Positions 34,595 to 43,513 of a stretch of DNA of 64,000 bases are shown piece by piece. The stretch is taken from assembly GCA_964416305.1 (NCBI GenBank), contig CAYQDM010000010.1:51577-115576 (forward strand). Direction: 5' to 3'. How positions within the stretch are numbered: position 1 is the stretch's first letter; each line of letters begins with the position of its first letter. The translations under genes and the position numbers were made by a program. The DNA is from Acidaminobacter sp964416305 (GTDB taxonomy: Bacteria > Bacillota > Clostridia > Peptostreptococcales > Acidaminobacteraceae). The notes beneath the pieces were generated by a model. The model searched no databases. It had not been told where the DNA came from and worked only from the letters and a program-made list of their open reading frames with translations.

Positions 34595-35803
34595 CTAAGC
34601 CTTGTCCTGAAAATACTTAAACCCATATTTCAGCGACAACTCCGCCGCCATCAGTTCTTTGCCCAGGTAGGCCGCGTGGCTGAGCTCGCTGACCCAGCCG
34701 CCTTCCAGGATGGTCCAGTACAAGTCTCGGGCGTTTTCACCCTGAATGATATGCAGCAGCTCATTTTGATTGCTGTAATGTTCCACGAGGATGTGCCCGC
34801 TTTCAGCTTTGGGCACAATGACGAAATAGCCCTTTTTGTCGAGTTTGACCTGATTGGGGTCTTTGAAGGTCGCAGTGAGGGTATGTAGGACTTTTGCGGG
34901 TTGGGGATTGGTGACCATCGGCAAAACATCTTTGAAGGTACCGGCAGAAGTGTTCATGCGGATTGCCGCGTGCTGATTCCTGCACATCTCAATCTCGTTC
35001 AGGATCACCGCTTCATCCAGACAGTCAATCAAATTGACGGTTTGGACCTGAGCCCTGAAGGCTTCGACCTCATCCCCGGAGACATTGGCCAGTACAGGCT
35101 TACGGCCTTTGGAGCCTATGACGCGGCCATTTTGGTCCACCCCGTTTCTCACCAGTGCTTCGAGAGTCTGCCCGGCGAAATGTCCATCCGAGTCAATGCC
35201 ACAGAGAATCAGCGTCCTGAGGGCAGGGGCAGCCAGTGTATTTTGGATGATCTTTTCAATGCCAATATTCTCCGTCTCCACTTTGCCCGCAATGCTCAGG
35301 CCCTCAGGTCTCAACGCCGCCATGCGTTCGGCGAGCTCCGGCGAGGACAGGGTCACGAGTGCCACGCTGCACTGCGGCATCAGGGATAAGACATGATAGT
35401 CTCCAATGGCCGGCAATGCAGCGTTGAGGGCACTTGACGGCAGCTCGGCCACGGGTTCAATGGCATGGATGCTGCTCAGGTCTGAAAAAACGTCATCAAA
35501 GGCATTGGTTATGTCTGCTGACCAGCAGTGAGCGCAGCCCGGTCAGGTGTACTCTATGGGTTCCATTAGTCCAATGGCCTGATCAACTTCACTGAGGATC
35601 AATGTCGTTTCATGGGCGCGCCCGGATTTTCCAGACGCCGAGGCAGCCGTCAGCTGTCCTTGAATCGTCAGCAGTGTCTCCTTCATACAGCCGCACTTCC
35701 TGCATTTAGCTGTGTTCATGGCAGTCTGAATCTGTGTCTGAAGCTGAATGGCCGTTTTTGGAGCCGTATTGGGGAATGAATTTGTTTTATTCAAAATCAG
35801 CAT
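34595..35803 (-). CDS. MtrA-like (DUF4346) protein with in-frame TGA, probable selenoprotein
   Basis: Read through TGA at 35545-35543, one 402-residue frame results. Before it: CRKCGCMKETL then EPIEYT; after it: PGCAHCWSADITNAFDDVF and the MtrA domain (VETENIGIEKIIQN, HFAGQTLEALVRNGVDQNGR, IGSKGRKPVL, QVQTVNLIDCLD). Relatives with CGCM...E also have a Y-x-C-x-GC-x-x-C motif at this spot, so the TGA replaces the first Cys. No good start codon exists just downstream. GAGGTGA precedes the ATG at 35803. A stem starts at the TGA (TGACC/GGTCA). It is a corrinoid methyltransferase-related protein; substrate unknown. Confidence 0.8.
35519..35545 (-). promoter_or_regulatory. Candidate bacterial SECIS hairpin
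   Basis: TGACC, which includes the TGA codon (35545-35541), can pair with GGTCA (35523-35519) around a 17-base loop; GCTG/CAGC pairing is an alternative. Bacterial SECIS elements begin at the UGA in this way. Apical-loop identity could not be verified by eye. Confidence 0.4.
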
Positions 35804-35974
35804 GATGCAATCACCTCATTATTTGGATGCTTCTATTTTACACAAAAAAGTTGAAAGCATCAGCCTTGGTCTCATAAATCTTCTTGACGAAATCATGATT
35901 ATATAGTAAATTAACATTGGTCATATAATTAACATTGTTAATTTAAAAATATAAATAAGGAGGCCGCCCCGCCC

Positions 35975-36646
35975 ATGACACCCCTAACCAACTGGCGCCC
36001 GCTCTACCTCATCTCATTTGTTTCAGCAATTTTGCTGATTCTCATCATCCCCGTGCAAATCCTCATTTACTTCCTCTCCCCACCGCCCACAACCCCAGAG
36101 GGTTTCCTGACACTATATGCCGCAAGTCCCTTGAAAGGCCTGCTCAGCCTGGACCTTCTCTATATCCTCAACAACGTTCTGATGATTCCCATTTATCTGG
36201 CGTTTTACCAATCCCTGAAAAACCATCGGCCGGCTCTGATGACTCTGGCAACCGCTTTGGGGCTGGTTGGTTTGGCGGCATATTTCCCCTCGAATACCGC
36301 CTTCGAGATGCTGACTCTAAGCCAGCGCTATGCCGCGGCGTCGACACCGCTCCAGCAGCAGAGCCTCATCTCCGCAGCAGAAACGCTCCTGGCCATCTAT
36401 ACAGGCACCGCTTTCAACGCGTACTACGTCCTGAACGCCCTCACCCTGCTAATCGTCAGCTGGGTCATGCTGAAAACCAACGTCTACAGCCGCGCCACGG
36501 CCTCATGGGGGCTGGCAGCCGGACTCCTCATGGTCATCCCTTCCACCGCCGGAACTATAGGCCTCGTTTTTTCCATCCTGTCCCTGATCCCCTGGATCGT
36601 GTTTTCCGCGAAGGCCGCCAGCGCCTTTTTGAAGTTAAAAGATTAA
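35975..36646 (+). CDS. DUF4386 family membrane protein
   Basis: 223 residues with about six membrane helices; FPSNTAFEMLTLSQRYA and the overall pattern match DUF4386. AAGGAGG lies 11 bases before the ATG. It stands alone between the MtrA-like gene and the MFS gene and ends in a strong terminator. Function unknown. Confidence 0.8.
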   Translation: MTPLTNWRPLYLISFVSAILLILIIPVQILIYFLSPPPTTPEGFLTLYAASPLKGLLSLDLLYILNNVLMIPIYLAFYQSLKNHRPALMTLATALGLVGLAAYFPSNTAFEMLTLSQRYAAASTPLQQQSLISAAETLLAIYTGTAFNAYYVLNALTLLIVSWVMLKTNVYSRATASWGLAAGLLMVIPSTAGTIGLVFSILSLIPWIVFSAKAASAFLKLKD

Positions 36647-36694
36647 AGACTTAGCCGATGGCGCTTCAATCAGCGACCATCGGCTAAGTCTTTT
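36645..36694. terminator. Bidirectional terminator with GCCGATGG/CCATCGGC pair
   Basis: AAAGACTTAGCCGATGG pairs with CCATCGGCTAAGTCTTT, a 17-bp stem with T runs on both strands. It serves convergent genes 35975-36646 (+) and 36727-37920 (-). Confidence 0.85.
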
Positions 36695-36726
36695 AATTTC
36701 TAAAACTATTTAATCAATTTTAGTGT

Positions 36727-37920
36727 TTACCGTGTACTAATTTTTTTCTCCGGAAGCATCAGGGTGGACAACACTGTGAGCAAGATCGGGACCATGAGAT
36801 ACAGACTGCCCGCCATCAGCCCCTGAAGGTCAGAGAGCCTGCCAAACAACAGCATCAGCAGGCCGCCCAGGCCGCCTGACATCCCCATGATCAGCCCGGT
36901 CGCCATGTTGATGTTGCGCGGCAGCAGTTCGTGGGCCATGACAATATTCGCCGTGTTTGAGCCACCCAGGGCTATGCCCATCAGAACAAAGCCTGCAAGC
37001 ATTGTATAACCGGTCGTCATAACAATAGCCACCATGCACAAAACACTGAGACCATTGAACAGGACCAGGGCGCGCTTGCTGCCTATGGCATCATTCGCGA
37101 TCCCGCCGACGATCGTCCCAAAAGAGTTCGCGAACAGGTAGCCGGATAGAACTGCCCCAGCAATCTTGACATCCCACTTGCCAAGCATCATGATCTGAAC
37201 GCCGAAAGTGATCAAAAAGCTCCGGACCAGCACCCGGCTGGAGGAAATGAAGACCAGGAATGAGAGCCAGAGAACGGATCTTTTGTCGAGTTTTTCATTT
37301 TGCGCCTCTTTTTCTGCGCGCTCGGGGTTAAGTACCACTTTATGAATCTGAGCGGCATGCATGAACAGCGCGGTCACCAGTCCCGGAATCACGAAAAAGA
37401 CCAGGGCGGACAAGCCAAATCGCTCCACAATTGGGATTGTGACGACAGGCGCTACAGAAGCGGCAAATCCACCAATAGTCATAAACACCGAGAGGCTGCG
37501 CCCACGCGAATTTTTCGCGAGCTTTACCGCCATGGCAGAGCCCAGCGGATGGTACAGTGCAGAGGCCAGTGCGCCAATACCTACGACGAGGACGAGCAGA
37601 TAATAGTTTGTAATGACGCCGGAAATCGACATCCAAACTGCTATCCACACCAGAGACAGCGTCAGCAGCCAAGGTTTGCCCCTTTTGTCGACGAAATAGC
37701 CTATGAGCGGCTGCGCGAAGGACCCGCTGCTGGTAATTACAAAGGCAATAAAAGCCTGCTGTGACAAACTTAGACCCATGGTCGAAACAAATATAAAGAG
37801 TATGGGCGGTAACAGATTCATGTAAAAGTCATTGAAAAAATGTCCTGTGGAAACGGCGATCAGTTTTGTCAGAAAGCCTTTTTCCTTTTCCGCCGCCCCT
37901 TCAGGCTTCTTACTATCCAA
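36727..37920 (-). CDS. MFS transporter, fosmidomycin-resistance (Fsr) type
   Basis: About 397 residues, twelve membrane helices. GHFFNDFYMNLLPPILFIF and YHPLGSAMAVKLAKNSRGRSLSVF are typical of the Fsr branch of MFS exporters. TTG 37920 with AAAGGGGG upstream is the likely start; it overlaps the stop of the TPR-GGDEF gene by 8 bases, so translation is coupled. The substrate is unknown. Confidence 0.85.
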   Translation of the reverse strand: MDSKKPEGAAEKEKGFLTKLIAVSTGHFFNDFYMNLLPPILFIFVSTMGLSLSQQAFIAFVITSSGSFAQPLIGYFVDKRGKPWLLTLSLVWIAVWMSISGVITNYYLLVLVVGIGALASALYHPLGSAMAVKLAKNSRGRSLSVFMTIGGFAASVAPVVTIPIVERFGLSALVFFVIPGLVTALFMHAAQIHKVVLNPERAEKEAQNEKLDKRSVLWLSFLVFISSSRVLVRSFLITFGVQIMMLGKWDVKIAGAVLSGYLFANSFGTIVGGIANDAIGSKRALVLFNGLSVLCMVAIVMTTGYTMLAGFVLMGIALGGSNTANIVMAHELLPRNINMATGLIMGMSGGLGGLLMLLFGRLSDLQGLMAGSLYLMVPILLTVLSTLMLPEKKISTR

Positions 37921-39604
37921 TCCCGTTCCCCCTTTGCTGATGGTCAGCTTCCACAATCCTCGGCTTTGCAGTTAAATCTATCAACCGCGTTTGGTTGCGG
38001 CCTAACGCTTTTGCCTTATAAAGCTCGGCGTCAGCCAGCTCCATCATGCTCGCGACACTTCCAAACTCACGCAGTGTTCCAACAGCTCCACCGACGCTGA
38101 TTGTCACCGGTTTTTTGCGGCCATTCTCAAAGTAGTACAGTCCGAGCTTTTCGACCTCATCTCTAATAGTATGCCCGAGAACCTCTGCCGACTTATAGCT
38201 GTGATTGGGGGCAAAAAAGACGAATTCTTCGCCACCGTAGCGTCCAAACAGATCGCCTGATTCTCTCAGAAGTTTCTTGATCCCACCAGCAATTTGCTTG
38301 ATACACCCATCCCCATTTGAATGCCCCCAGTAATCATTAAATTTCTTGAAGTGATCAATATCCAACATAAACAACACCATAGGCTGGTTTGATTCCCTAT
38401 CCGATTCCATGAGCTCATTTAGGAAAAGGTTAATGCTCCTCCTGTTCGGTATGCCCGTCAGCTCATCCTCATAAGCCTTCTTCTCAAGGATCGCATTGAC
38501 TTCTTTTATTTTATTGAGTTCATGCTTCTGGTTAGCGATCTCTTTTTCCAGGCGCTCTTGGATCTGTTCAAACTTCCCGGTGACTTCGATATAGCGCAGC
38601 TCAATATTCAAAATTTCCAGTTTGCTGCCTAATGTCGAGGCCGTTATTTCTTCGTTCACACGACTGAATTCTTTATAATAATCCAGCGCCAATCTAAAAT
38701 CGCCTTCCAGCTCGTAGTTCTCGGAAATTATTCTGCTGAGAATCATGATCTTCTTTTTCGCGTTGATGCTTTCAGCGTATCTGAGCGCCTTGTTGTATTG
38801 GCTGCGCGCTGCGCTGAAGTCCCTGAGACCAATGAGCTGGCCAAGATTCATTAGCACATCTATGGCATAGTACTTGTTGTCTACTGCGTTGAGTCGTTCA
38901 AGGGCGCGCCTGAAAAAAAACTCCGCCTGTTCAAGGTTTCCGATAACATAATAAATCTTCCCCAATCGGTTTTCCACATCCCCCAGGTTCACCATGTCGT
39001 TTTCTTCCATGAGGAGATCGTAGCTCTGATTGTAATAGGCGAGCGCTTCGTCATACTTCTGCTGAGAAAAATAGATTTCACCCATATTCCCGAGGATTGA
39101 AGCCTTGTTGAATTTGAAGTCATTGGCGTTGCTGACTTTCAGAGCTTCTTCAAAATAGTCCAGCGCCTTTTTATAGCTCGAGGACTCCCTGTAAACTTCA
39201 CCAATATTGTTCAGAACGCAGCTCAGCAAAAAATCGTCTTGATTGTGCTTTAAAAGGCTGATCACCTGCAGCAGAAATTTGAGTGACTGCTCGTACATGG
39301 CACTGTAGAAGTAGGCTATCCCTATGAGATTCAAGGCTCTGATCTGACCAGGCAGTTCATGATGTTGATCGAAAATTTCAAGGGATTTGTAGGCAAGATC
39401 CAGCATTGAGCTGATATCTGAACTTGCGCGTCGTGCAAAAGACATACCCAGCAGCGCGTAGCCTTCTTCCAGCCTAAGCTGATGAGAGGACGCCAATTGC
39501 AATGCTTCCATACTCATATCGTAGGCACGTTCCGGATAAATTGAAGCGATGGATTTAGCTTCTTTGAGCATGGAATGGATCTCGCTTGAGATCTTCTGAG
39601 TCAT
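37913..39604 (-). CDS. TPR-repeat diguanylate cyclase
   Basis: 563 residues, soluble. About nine TPR units (20-340), a coiled coil (345-375), then GGDEF domain with DELTGIPNRRS, DIDHFKKFND and intact RYGGEEF. No RxxD inhibitory site is seen five residues before the motif. It makes c-di-GMP in response to a protein bound by the TPRs. It overlaps the start of an MFS exporter gene. Confidence 0.9.
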   Translation of the reverse strand: MTQKISSEIHSMLKEAKSIASIYPERAYDMSMEALQLASSHQLRLEEGYALLGMSFARRASSDISSMLDLAYKSLEIFDQHHELPGQIRALNLIGIAYFYSAMYEQSLKFLLQVISLLKHNQDDFLLSCVLNNIGEVYRESSSYKKALDYFEEALKVSNANDFKFNKASILGNMGEIYFSQQKYDEALAYYNQSYDLLMEENDMVNLGDVENRLGKIYYVIGNLEQAEFFFRRALERLNAVDNKYYAIDVLMNLGQLIGLRDFSAARSQYNKALRYAESINAKKKIMILSRIISENYELEGDFRLALDYYKEFSRVNEEITASTLGSKLEILNIELRYIEVTGKFEQIQERLEKEIANQKHELNKIKEVNAILEKKAYEDELTGIPNRRSINLFLNELMESDRESNQPMVLFMLDIDHFKKFNDYWGHSNGDGCIKQIAGGIKKLLRESGDLFGRYGGEEFVFFAPNHSYKSAEVLGHTIRDEVEKLGLYYFENGRKKPVTISVGGAVGTLREFGSVASMMELADAELYKAKALGRNQTRLIDLTAKPRIVEADHQQRGNGIG

Positions 39605-39736
39605 AGTTTAGTCCCTCTTCATCTATTGAGTATGGTCTTATAACTTCAAAGTGTTGATTTAAGTTGACTGCGAAATCTTACTCCGCCTGACGGCAGAGAC
39701 TGGAAATCAAGAGATTGTTTTGTTATGTACACCCTG

Positions 39737-40486
39737 CTACCATTCCACGTCAGGGTAATCCAAGTTGAGTCTGACCTCATCAGGGGCGATCCCCATAGCT
39801 TTGGCATAATCTTTGATTTCACGCCTGAGTCCGAGATAATCCGGCGCGTCAAGCTCAGTTAAACGCTTAGCCAGTATCGTCACAAATTTGAGTCGTTTAT
39901 CTTGATCCATTTCAAGTATTTCAACATTTAGTTCGTCCAAATACTGAGTGATATAGCCGTCCATCCAGGGATACTCCTGAATCATAAGGTTTAAAAGTCG
40001 TGTGACGGCTCTTGGCTCCAGCGCCTTTGCCAGGCAGTCAAAAATGGCGGACTGGAGCATTCTGATCTGCGCTATGTCTCGGTCCCAAATAATTTTCTTG
40101 TGTCGCATGGGATCAGGCATCTGCTTGGTTTCTTTTCTGGCACGCAACATGCAGAAGTCGTTGAGCGCCATGACAATAAACAGGATTTCAGGCATCAGCA
40201 CCTGAAATCCGTAATAGACATTGGTGGTATGGACAACTTTTCCTGTAAGTTTCATTTTTTCAAGGGTCATGTTGTTGTCAACGACCTTAATATCTCGATC
40301 ACCCATATAAGCATGCCTGATATCGTAACAGAGTCCCAGGATCCTTATTCTTGCTGAAACATAGGCTGCGTACTCATCCTCGTCACCCAGGATTCGGATC
40401 AGCGCGTCGTATAAATGATTCAGATCCTCATAATCTCCCGCTATGGCAATGCCCGCATGTCGAGGGGTCAATTCCGCCTTGATCAT
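39737..40486 (-). CDS. Uncharacterised protein, DUF6904-like
   Basis: About 249 residues. It starts MIKAELTPRHAGIAIAGDYE, with LCYDIRHAYMGDRDI and NVYYGFQVLMPEILFIVMALNDF. I recall these as DUF6904 features but am not certain of the number. No catalytic motif is evident. ATG 40486 follows GGGGAGGGAG. Monocistronic. Confidence 0.65.
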   Translation of the reverse strand: MIKAELTPRHAGIAIAGDYEDLNHLYDALIRILGDEDEYAAYVSARIRILGLCYDIRHAYMGDRDIKVVDNNMTLEKMKLTGKVVHTTNVYYGFQVLMPEILFIVMALNDFCMLRARKETKQMPDPMRHKKIIWDRDIAQIRMLQSAIFDCLAKALEPRAVTRLLNLMIQEYPWMDGYITQYLDELNVEILEMDQDKRLKFVTILAKRLTELDAPDYLGLRREIKDYAKAMGIAPDEVRLNLDYPDVEW

Positions 40487-40567
40487 AATGCTCCCTCCCC
40501 AAGCTTCTTTATTATTACCATCATATTGCATTTGGAGGTTTTAGGAAATAATTTTTTGAAGTGTTAA

Positions 40568-40624
40568 GCGTAAATAGGTGTCAGACAGCCACTTCCATTC
40601 GGAATCGGCTGTCTGACACCTATT
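40568..40624. repeat. Dispersed hairpin repeat (copy f)
   Basis: AGGTGTCAGACAGCC and GGCTGTCTGACACCT form a perfect 15-bp inverted repeat around a short loop. It shares the GTGTCAGACA core with the other copies and lies after the VOC gene, where it may terminate transcription. Confidence 0.75.
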
Positions 40625-40638
40625 ACTCGTTAATGACA

Positions 40639-41034
40639 CTACTTGGCATTGACGTCCGGCTGATGGATGCCAAAAATATTGCCTTCGGTGTCATGATAAT
40701 AACCCTGCCAAGCCATGCCAACAAGTGCAGCTTTGGGCATGGCAACTTTCCCGCCATTTTCAAGAATTTTCTGCTCTGTATGATCATAATCTGCCACACC
40801 CATTGTACAGACGAAGGCGCTTAAAGGCTGCCCTTCAGCTGGTCCCGGGCCCTGTCTTTGCATCAAAGCGCCATTGATGCCCGGTTCGGAAGGGTCTCCG
40901 GCTTCAGCGCCCCAGTAGGCTAATCCTGCATAATCAGTCCAATCCTGAAAAATCCAGCCAAAAACATTGCCATAAAATTGTTTGGCGCGTTCCAAATCAT
41001 CGACATGTATTTCGAAATGAATGACTTTGCTCAT
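40639..41034 (-). CDS. VOC (glyoxalase-like) family protein
   Basis: About 131 residues with two beta-alpha-beta-beta-beta modules: VIHFEIHVDDLERAKQFYGNVFGWIF and YYHDTEGNIFGIHQPD. The metal His/Glu pattern is partial, so enzymatic versus binding function is open. ATG 41034 follows GAGGAGG. Monocistronic. Confidence 0.85.
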   Translation of the reverse strand: MSKVIHFEIHVDDLERAKQFYGNVFGWIFQDWTDYAGLAYWGAEAGDPSEPGINGALMQRQGPGPAEGQPLSAFVCTMGVADYDHTEQKILENGGKVAMPKAALVGMAWQGYYHDTEGNIFGIHQPDVNAK

Positions 41035-41058
41035 GTTTTCCTCCTCATTATTAAACAT

Positions 41059-41369
41059 TTTCGAATAAGTAACTCTGGGTTAGTTCTCATTAATTTAATC
41101 GTCTCAAGGTGATAAATAATTTACCCAAAATCAATGAACCTATACCATAATTCATATAGTCCCTCTAGACCATGGAAGCATGACGTAGTAAGAGGACTAT
41201 TATGTAAAAGATTTATCGACGATTTAAGCAATTTATTAATTTTATTAATTTCTTAATTGATTTTATTGATTTATTAATTGACTTTCGGTTTAAATTGATA
41301 TATTTTATAAGCAGATAGATAATGTTAATCCTAAAATTGAATTAATTAATTTAAGGTAGGGGATGCGAC
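41059..41369. other. AT-rich spacer with phased TTATTAATT repeats
   Basis: No gene. 41231-41280 is a run of TTATTAATT/TTAATTGATT units recurring every 10-12 bp, followed by ATTAATTAATTTAA close to the next gene. The helical phasing suggests a bent or multi-site control region for the DUF2089 operon, comparable to the palindromes at 29.1 kb. Confidence 0.45.
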
Positions 41370-41762
41370 TTGAATGTGATGTCACTACTTGACCAAATTG
41401 AGCGAAAAGAATTATCCGTTTCTGATGCCGCCTCCAAAATAAAGGCTTCGCTTAATTCCTCCGACTCGAAATTGATGGATGCTTCTAAATCAGAGGCGCC
41501 CGCAAAATGGCTGAAAATCAAAGTTATTGACCCAGAGTCCAATTTCAAGCTGAGTCTGCCGCCGCTGCCTCTCCGACTCACCGGAAAACTTGCGTCATTT
41601 ATACTCAAAGTCAGCATGCGGTACACCAAGAACTCGGATTTGGATTCCCTTGACTATGAAGACATCCGTTTGATGCTTGACACACTTAAAGAGCTGCCGC
41701 CCGTCCACTTGGTTTCCGTAGCGGATGATCAGGGCACACAGATCGAAATATTTACCAAGTAA
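41370..41762 (+). CDS. SHOCT-like N-terminal domain protein A
   Basis: 130 residues. LLDQIERKELSVSDAASKIKAS is a short SHOCT-like helix pair and AKWLKIKVIDPESNFKLSLPPLP a beta region ending in VSVADDQGTQIEIFTK. It is a paralogue of the protein at 42229-42621. The start seems to be TTG 41370 with AGGGG 8 bases upstream. First gene of the DUF2089 operon. Confidence 0.75.
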   Translation: MNVMSLLDQIERKELSVSDAASKIKASLNSSDSKLMDASKSEAPAKWLKIKVIDPESNFKLSLPPLPLRLTGKLASFILKVSMRYTKNSDLDSLDYEDIRLMLDTLKELPPVHLVSVADDQGTQIEIFTK

Positions 41763-41828
41763 ACCTTTCGGTGTCTTAATGCGCCGGTTCAGCTCTTCGA
41801 CCAATATAACAAAGAAAGAAGTGATCCC

Positions 41829-42203
41829 ATGGCAAAAGAAGTCATAGGCCAGTGCCCGATCTGTCAGGATAAACTGCGCGTCACTCAGTTGTCCTGCAAA
41901 ACTTGCGGCACGCAAATTTCAGGAGAATTTGAGCTCTGCAAGTTCTGTCAGCTTGAGAAGAACCAAAAGTATTTTGCGGAAATTTTCATAAAAAATCGTG
42001 GCAACATCAAAGAAATCGAAAAAGAAATGGGCATCTCCTACCCTACAGTCAGACGGCTTCTGGATGAAGTGATCGAGGCCCTTGGTTACAAGGAAGAAGC
42101 CAAGAAAAATACCGTCAACCAAGGTGAAATCCTGGAACAGCTCAGCAGGGGCGAAATAACCTCAGAACAGGCACTTAAACTTCTGAACGGCGAAACCGTA
42201 TAA
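41829..42203 (+). CDS. DUF2089 family protein (zinc ribbon plus HTH)
   Basis: 124 residues. Zinc ribbon CPICQDKLRVTQLSCKTCG, then CKFCQLEKNQKYFAEIFIKNRGNIKEIEKEMGISYPTVRRLLDEV (HTH), and a C-terminal SHOCT-like helix pair EILEQLSRGEITSEQALKLL. It probably regulates the surrounding operon. AAGAAAG precedes the ATG weakly. Confidence 0.88.
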   Translation: MAKEVIGQCPICQDKLRVTQLSCKTCGTQISGEFELCKFCQLEKNQKYFAEIFIKNRGNIKEIEKEMGISYPTVRRLLDEVIEALGYKEEAKKNTVNQGEILEQLSRGEITSEQALKLLNGETV

Positions 42204-42228
42204 ACTTAAATAGAAGGGGGAACTGAAC

Positions 42229-42621
42229 ATGAATGAAGAAAAACTCAAAATCCTTAAAATGATTGAAGACGGCATAATTACGGCGGATGAAGGCGCTCAG
42301 CTTCTGAAGGCAGTGGATGACATTGCCCAGCCGCAGGCACAGACGGCGGCAAAAACCATCGGCACAAGCAACGCCAAATGGCTCAGAGTCAAAGTTCTGA
42401 GTACCGAAAACGGCATTAAAACCAAAGTCAACGTCAATGTCCCAATTGCGCTGGTCGAAACAGGGCTTAAGATTGGAAAACACTTTGACAAGAACATCGA
42501 AGATTCCATCAAGGACATTGACCTGTCAGAAATTCTCGAGTTGATCAAGAATGGCGCTGAAGGCAAAATCGTTGAAGTGGAGTCTGATAACGGAGATATT
42601 GTCGAAGTTTACGTGGAGTAA
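42229..42621 (+). CDS. SHOCT-like N-terminal domain protein B
   Basis: 130 residues: EEKLKILKMIEDGIITADEGAQLLKAV, then AKWLRVKVLSTENGIKTKVNVNVPIALVETGLKIG and an acidic VEVESDNGDIVEVYVE tail. It resembles the cytoplasmic DUF2089-linked proteins of Bacillota. AAGGGGG precedes the ATG. Third in operon. Confidence 0.8.
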   Translation: MNEEKLKILKMIEDGIITADEGAQLLKAVDDIAQPQAQTAAKTIGTSNAKWLRVKVLSTENGIKTKVNVNVPIALVETGLKIGKHFDKNIEDSIKDIDLSEILELIKNGAEGKIVEVESDNGDIVEVYVE

Positions 42622-42730
42622 CACAACCCCGGCAAACGGTAATTGTTAACTTTGTCTTAAATTCCGCTCAGCACTAAAATTTTGCGCTATAATGAAGCCG
42701 TAATCCATCCCATAGGAGGAGGCACCTCGA

Positions 42731-43357
42731 ATGACATATGATGAAATGAAGCTCAAAGCTAAGGAACACCTCAGCGGCAACTGGCCTGTCGTGATTATTA
42801 CAGTATTTATCTTCCTGGCTCTGACACAGCTCTTCACAAACCAGGATCGCGTCGTCACCTTTTCAAACGGCGAAAGCATGGTCAGTCCCTCATCCGCTTT
42901 CTTTAATCTGCTAAGCTTTATTCTGACCGGCCCTCTGACCTACGGACTCATGGTGTTTTTCAGACGGCTCAGAGAGCAAACCGCAGACATCAAGGATCTC
43001 TTTGTGGGCTTCAAGCGCTTTGGCGACACCTTCCTGCTGAATCTGGTGACTACCGTTTTCATTGTCCTTTGGTCACTCCTCCTGATCGTCCCCGGCATCA
43101 TAGCCGCCTTCCGCTATACCATGGCTTATCTGATTATGACGGAGAACCCTGACATGACCGCTCTCGAGTCCATTACTGCTTCCAAAATGATGATGGAAGG
43201 ACACAAGATGGAGTTCTTCAACTTTGCCATCAGCTTTATTGGCTGGTTCCTCCTCGGCATAGCGACCTTTGGGTTGGGCTTCCTCTACGTCATTCCGTAC
43301 TACAATGCCTCAAAAGTCGAGTTTTACGAGAATCTTAAAAGAGGCACCGTTTATTAG
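42731..43357 (+). CDS. DUF975 family membrane protein
   Basis: 208 residues with about four to five membrane spans; GFKRFGDTFLLNLVTTVFIVLWSLLLIVPGIIAAFRYTMAYLI and the ALESITASKMMMEGHK motif are DUF975 hallmarks. TATAAT at 42688-42693 suggests its own promoter, and AGGAGG lies upstream. Function unknown. A good terminator follows. Confidence 0.88.
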   Translation: MTYDEMKLKAKEHLSGNWPVVIITVFIFLALTQLFTNQDRVVTFSNGESMVSPSSAFFNLLSFILTGPLTYGLMVFFRRLREQTADIKDLFVGFKRFGDTFLLNLVTTVFIVLWSLLLIVPGIIAAFRYTMAYLIMTENPDMTALESITASKMMMEGHKMEFFNFAISFIGWFLLGIATFGLGFLYVIPYYNASKVEFYENLKRGTVY

Positions 43358-43389
43358 TGCTGTTATTAAAGTGAGAGTCAACAAACAGA

Positions 43390-43434
43390 AAACGGGAAAT
43401 GGACGCCTTCTTACGGCCCCATTTCCCGTTTTTT
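43390..43434 (+). terminator. Terminator of the DUF975 gene
   Basis: AAACGGGAAATGG pairs with CCATTTCCCGTTT and is followed by TTT. Confidence 0.8.
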
Positions 43435-43440
43435 ATGCCG

Positions 43441-43492
43441 AGATGAAACTCGGTGTCAGACACCGAGTTTCATCTCACACCGAGTTTCATTC
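43441..43492. repeat. Dispersed hairpin repeat (copy g)
   Basis: GATGAAACTCGGTGTC and GACACCGAGTTTCATC form a perfect palindrome, followed by one more CACCGAGTTTCAT unit. This is the cleanest copy of the family. Confidence 0.8.
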
Positions 43493-43513
43493 ACCAATCT
43501 TCACCGACGCTGT

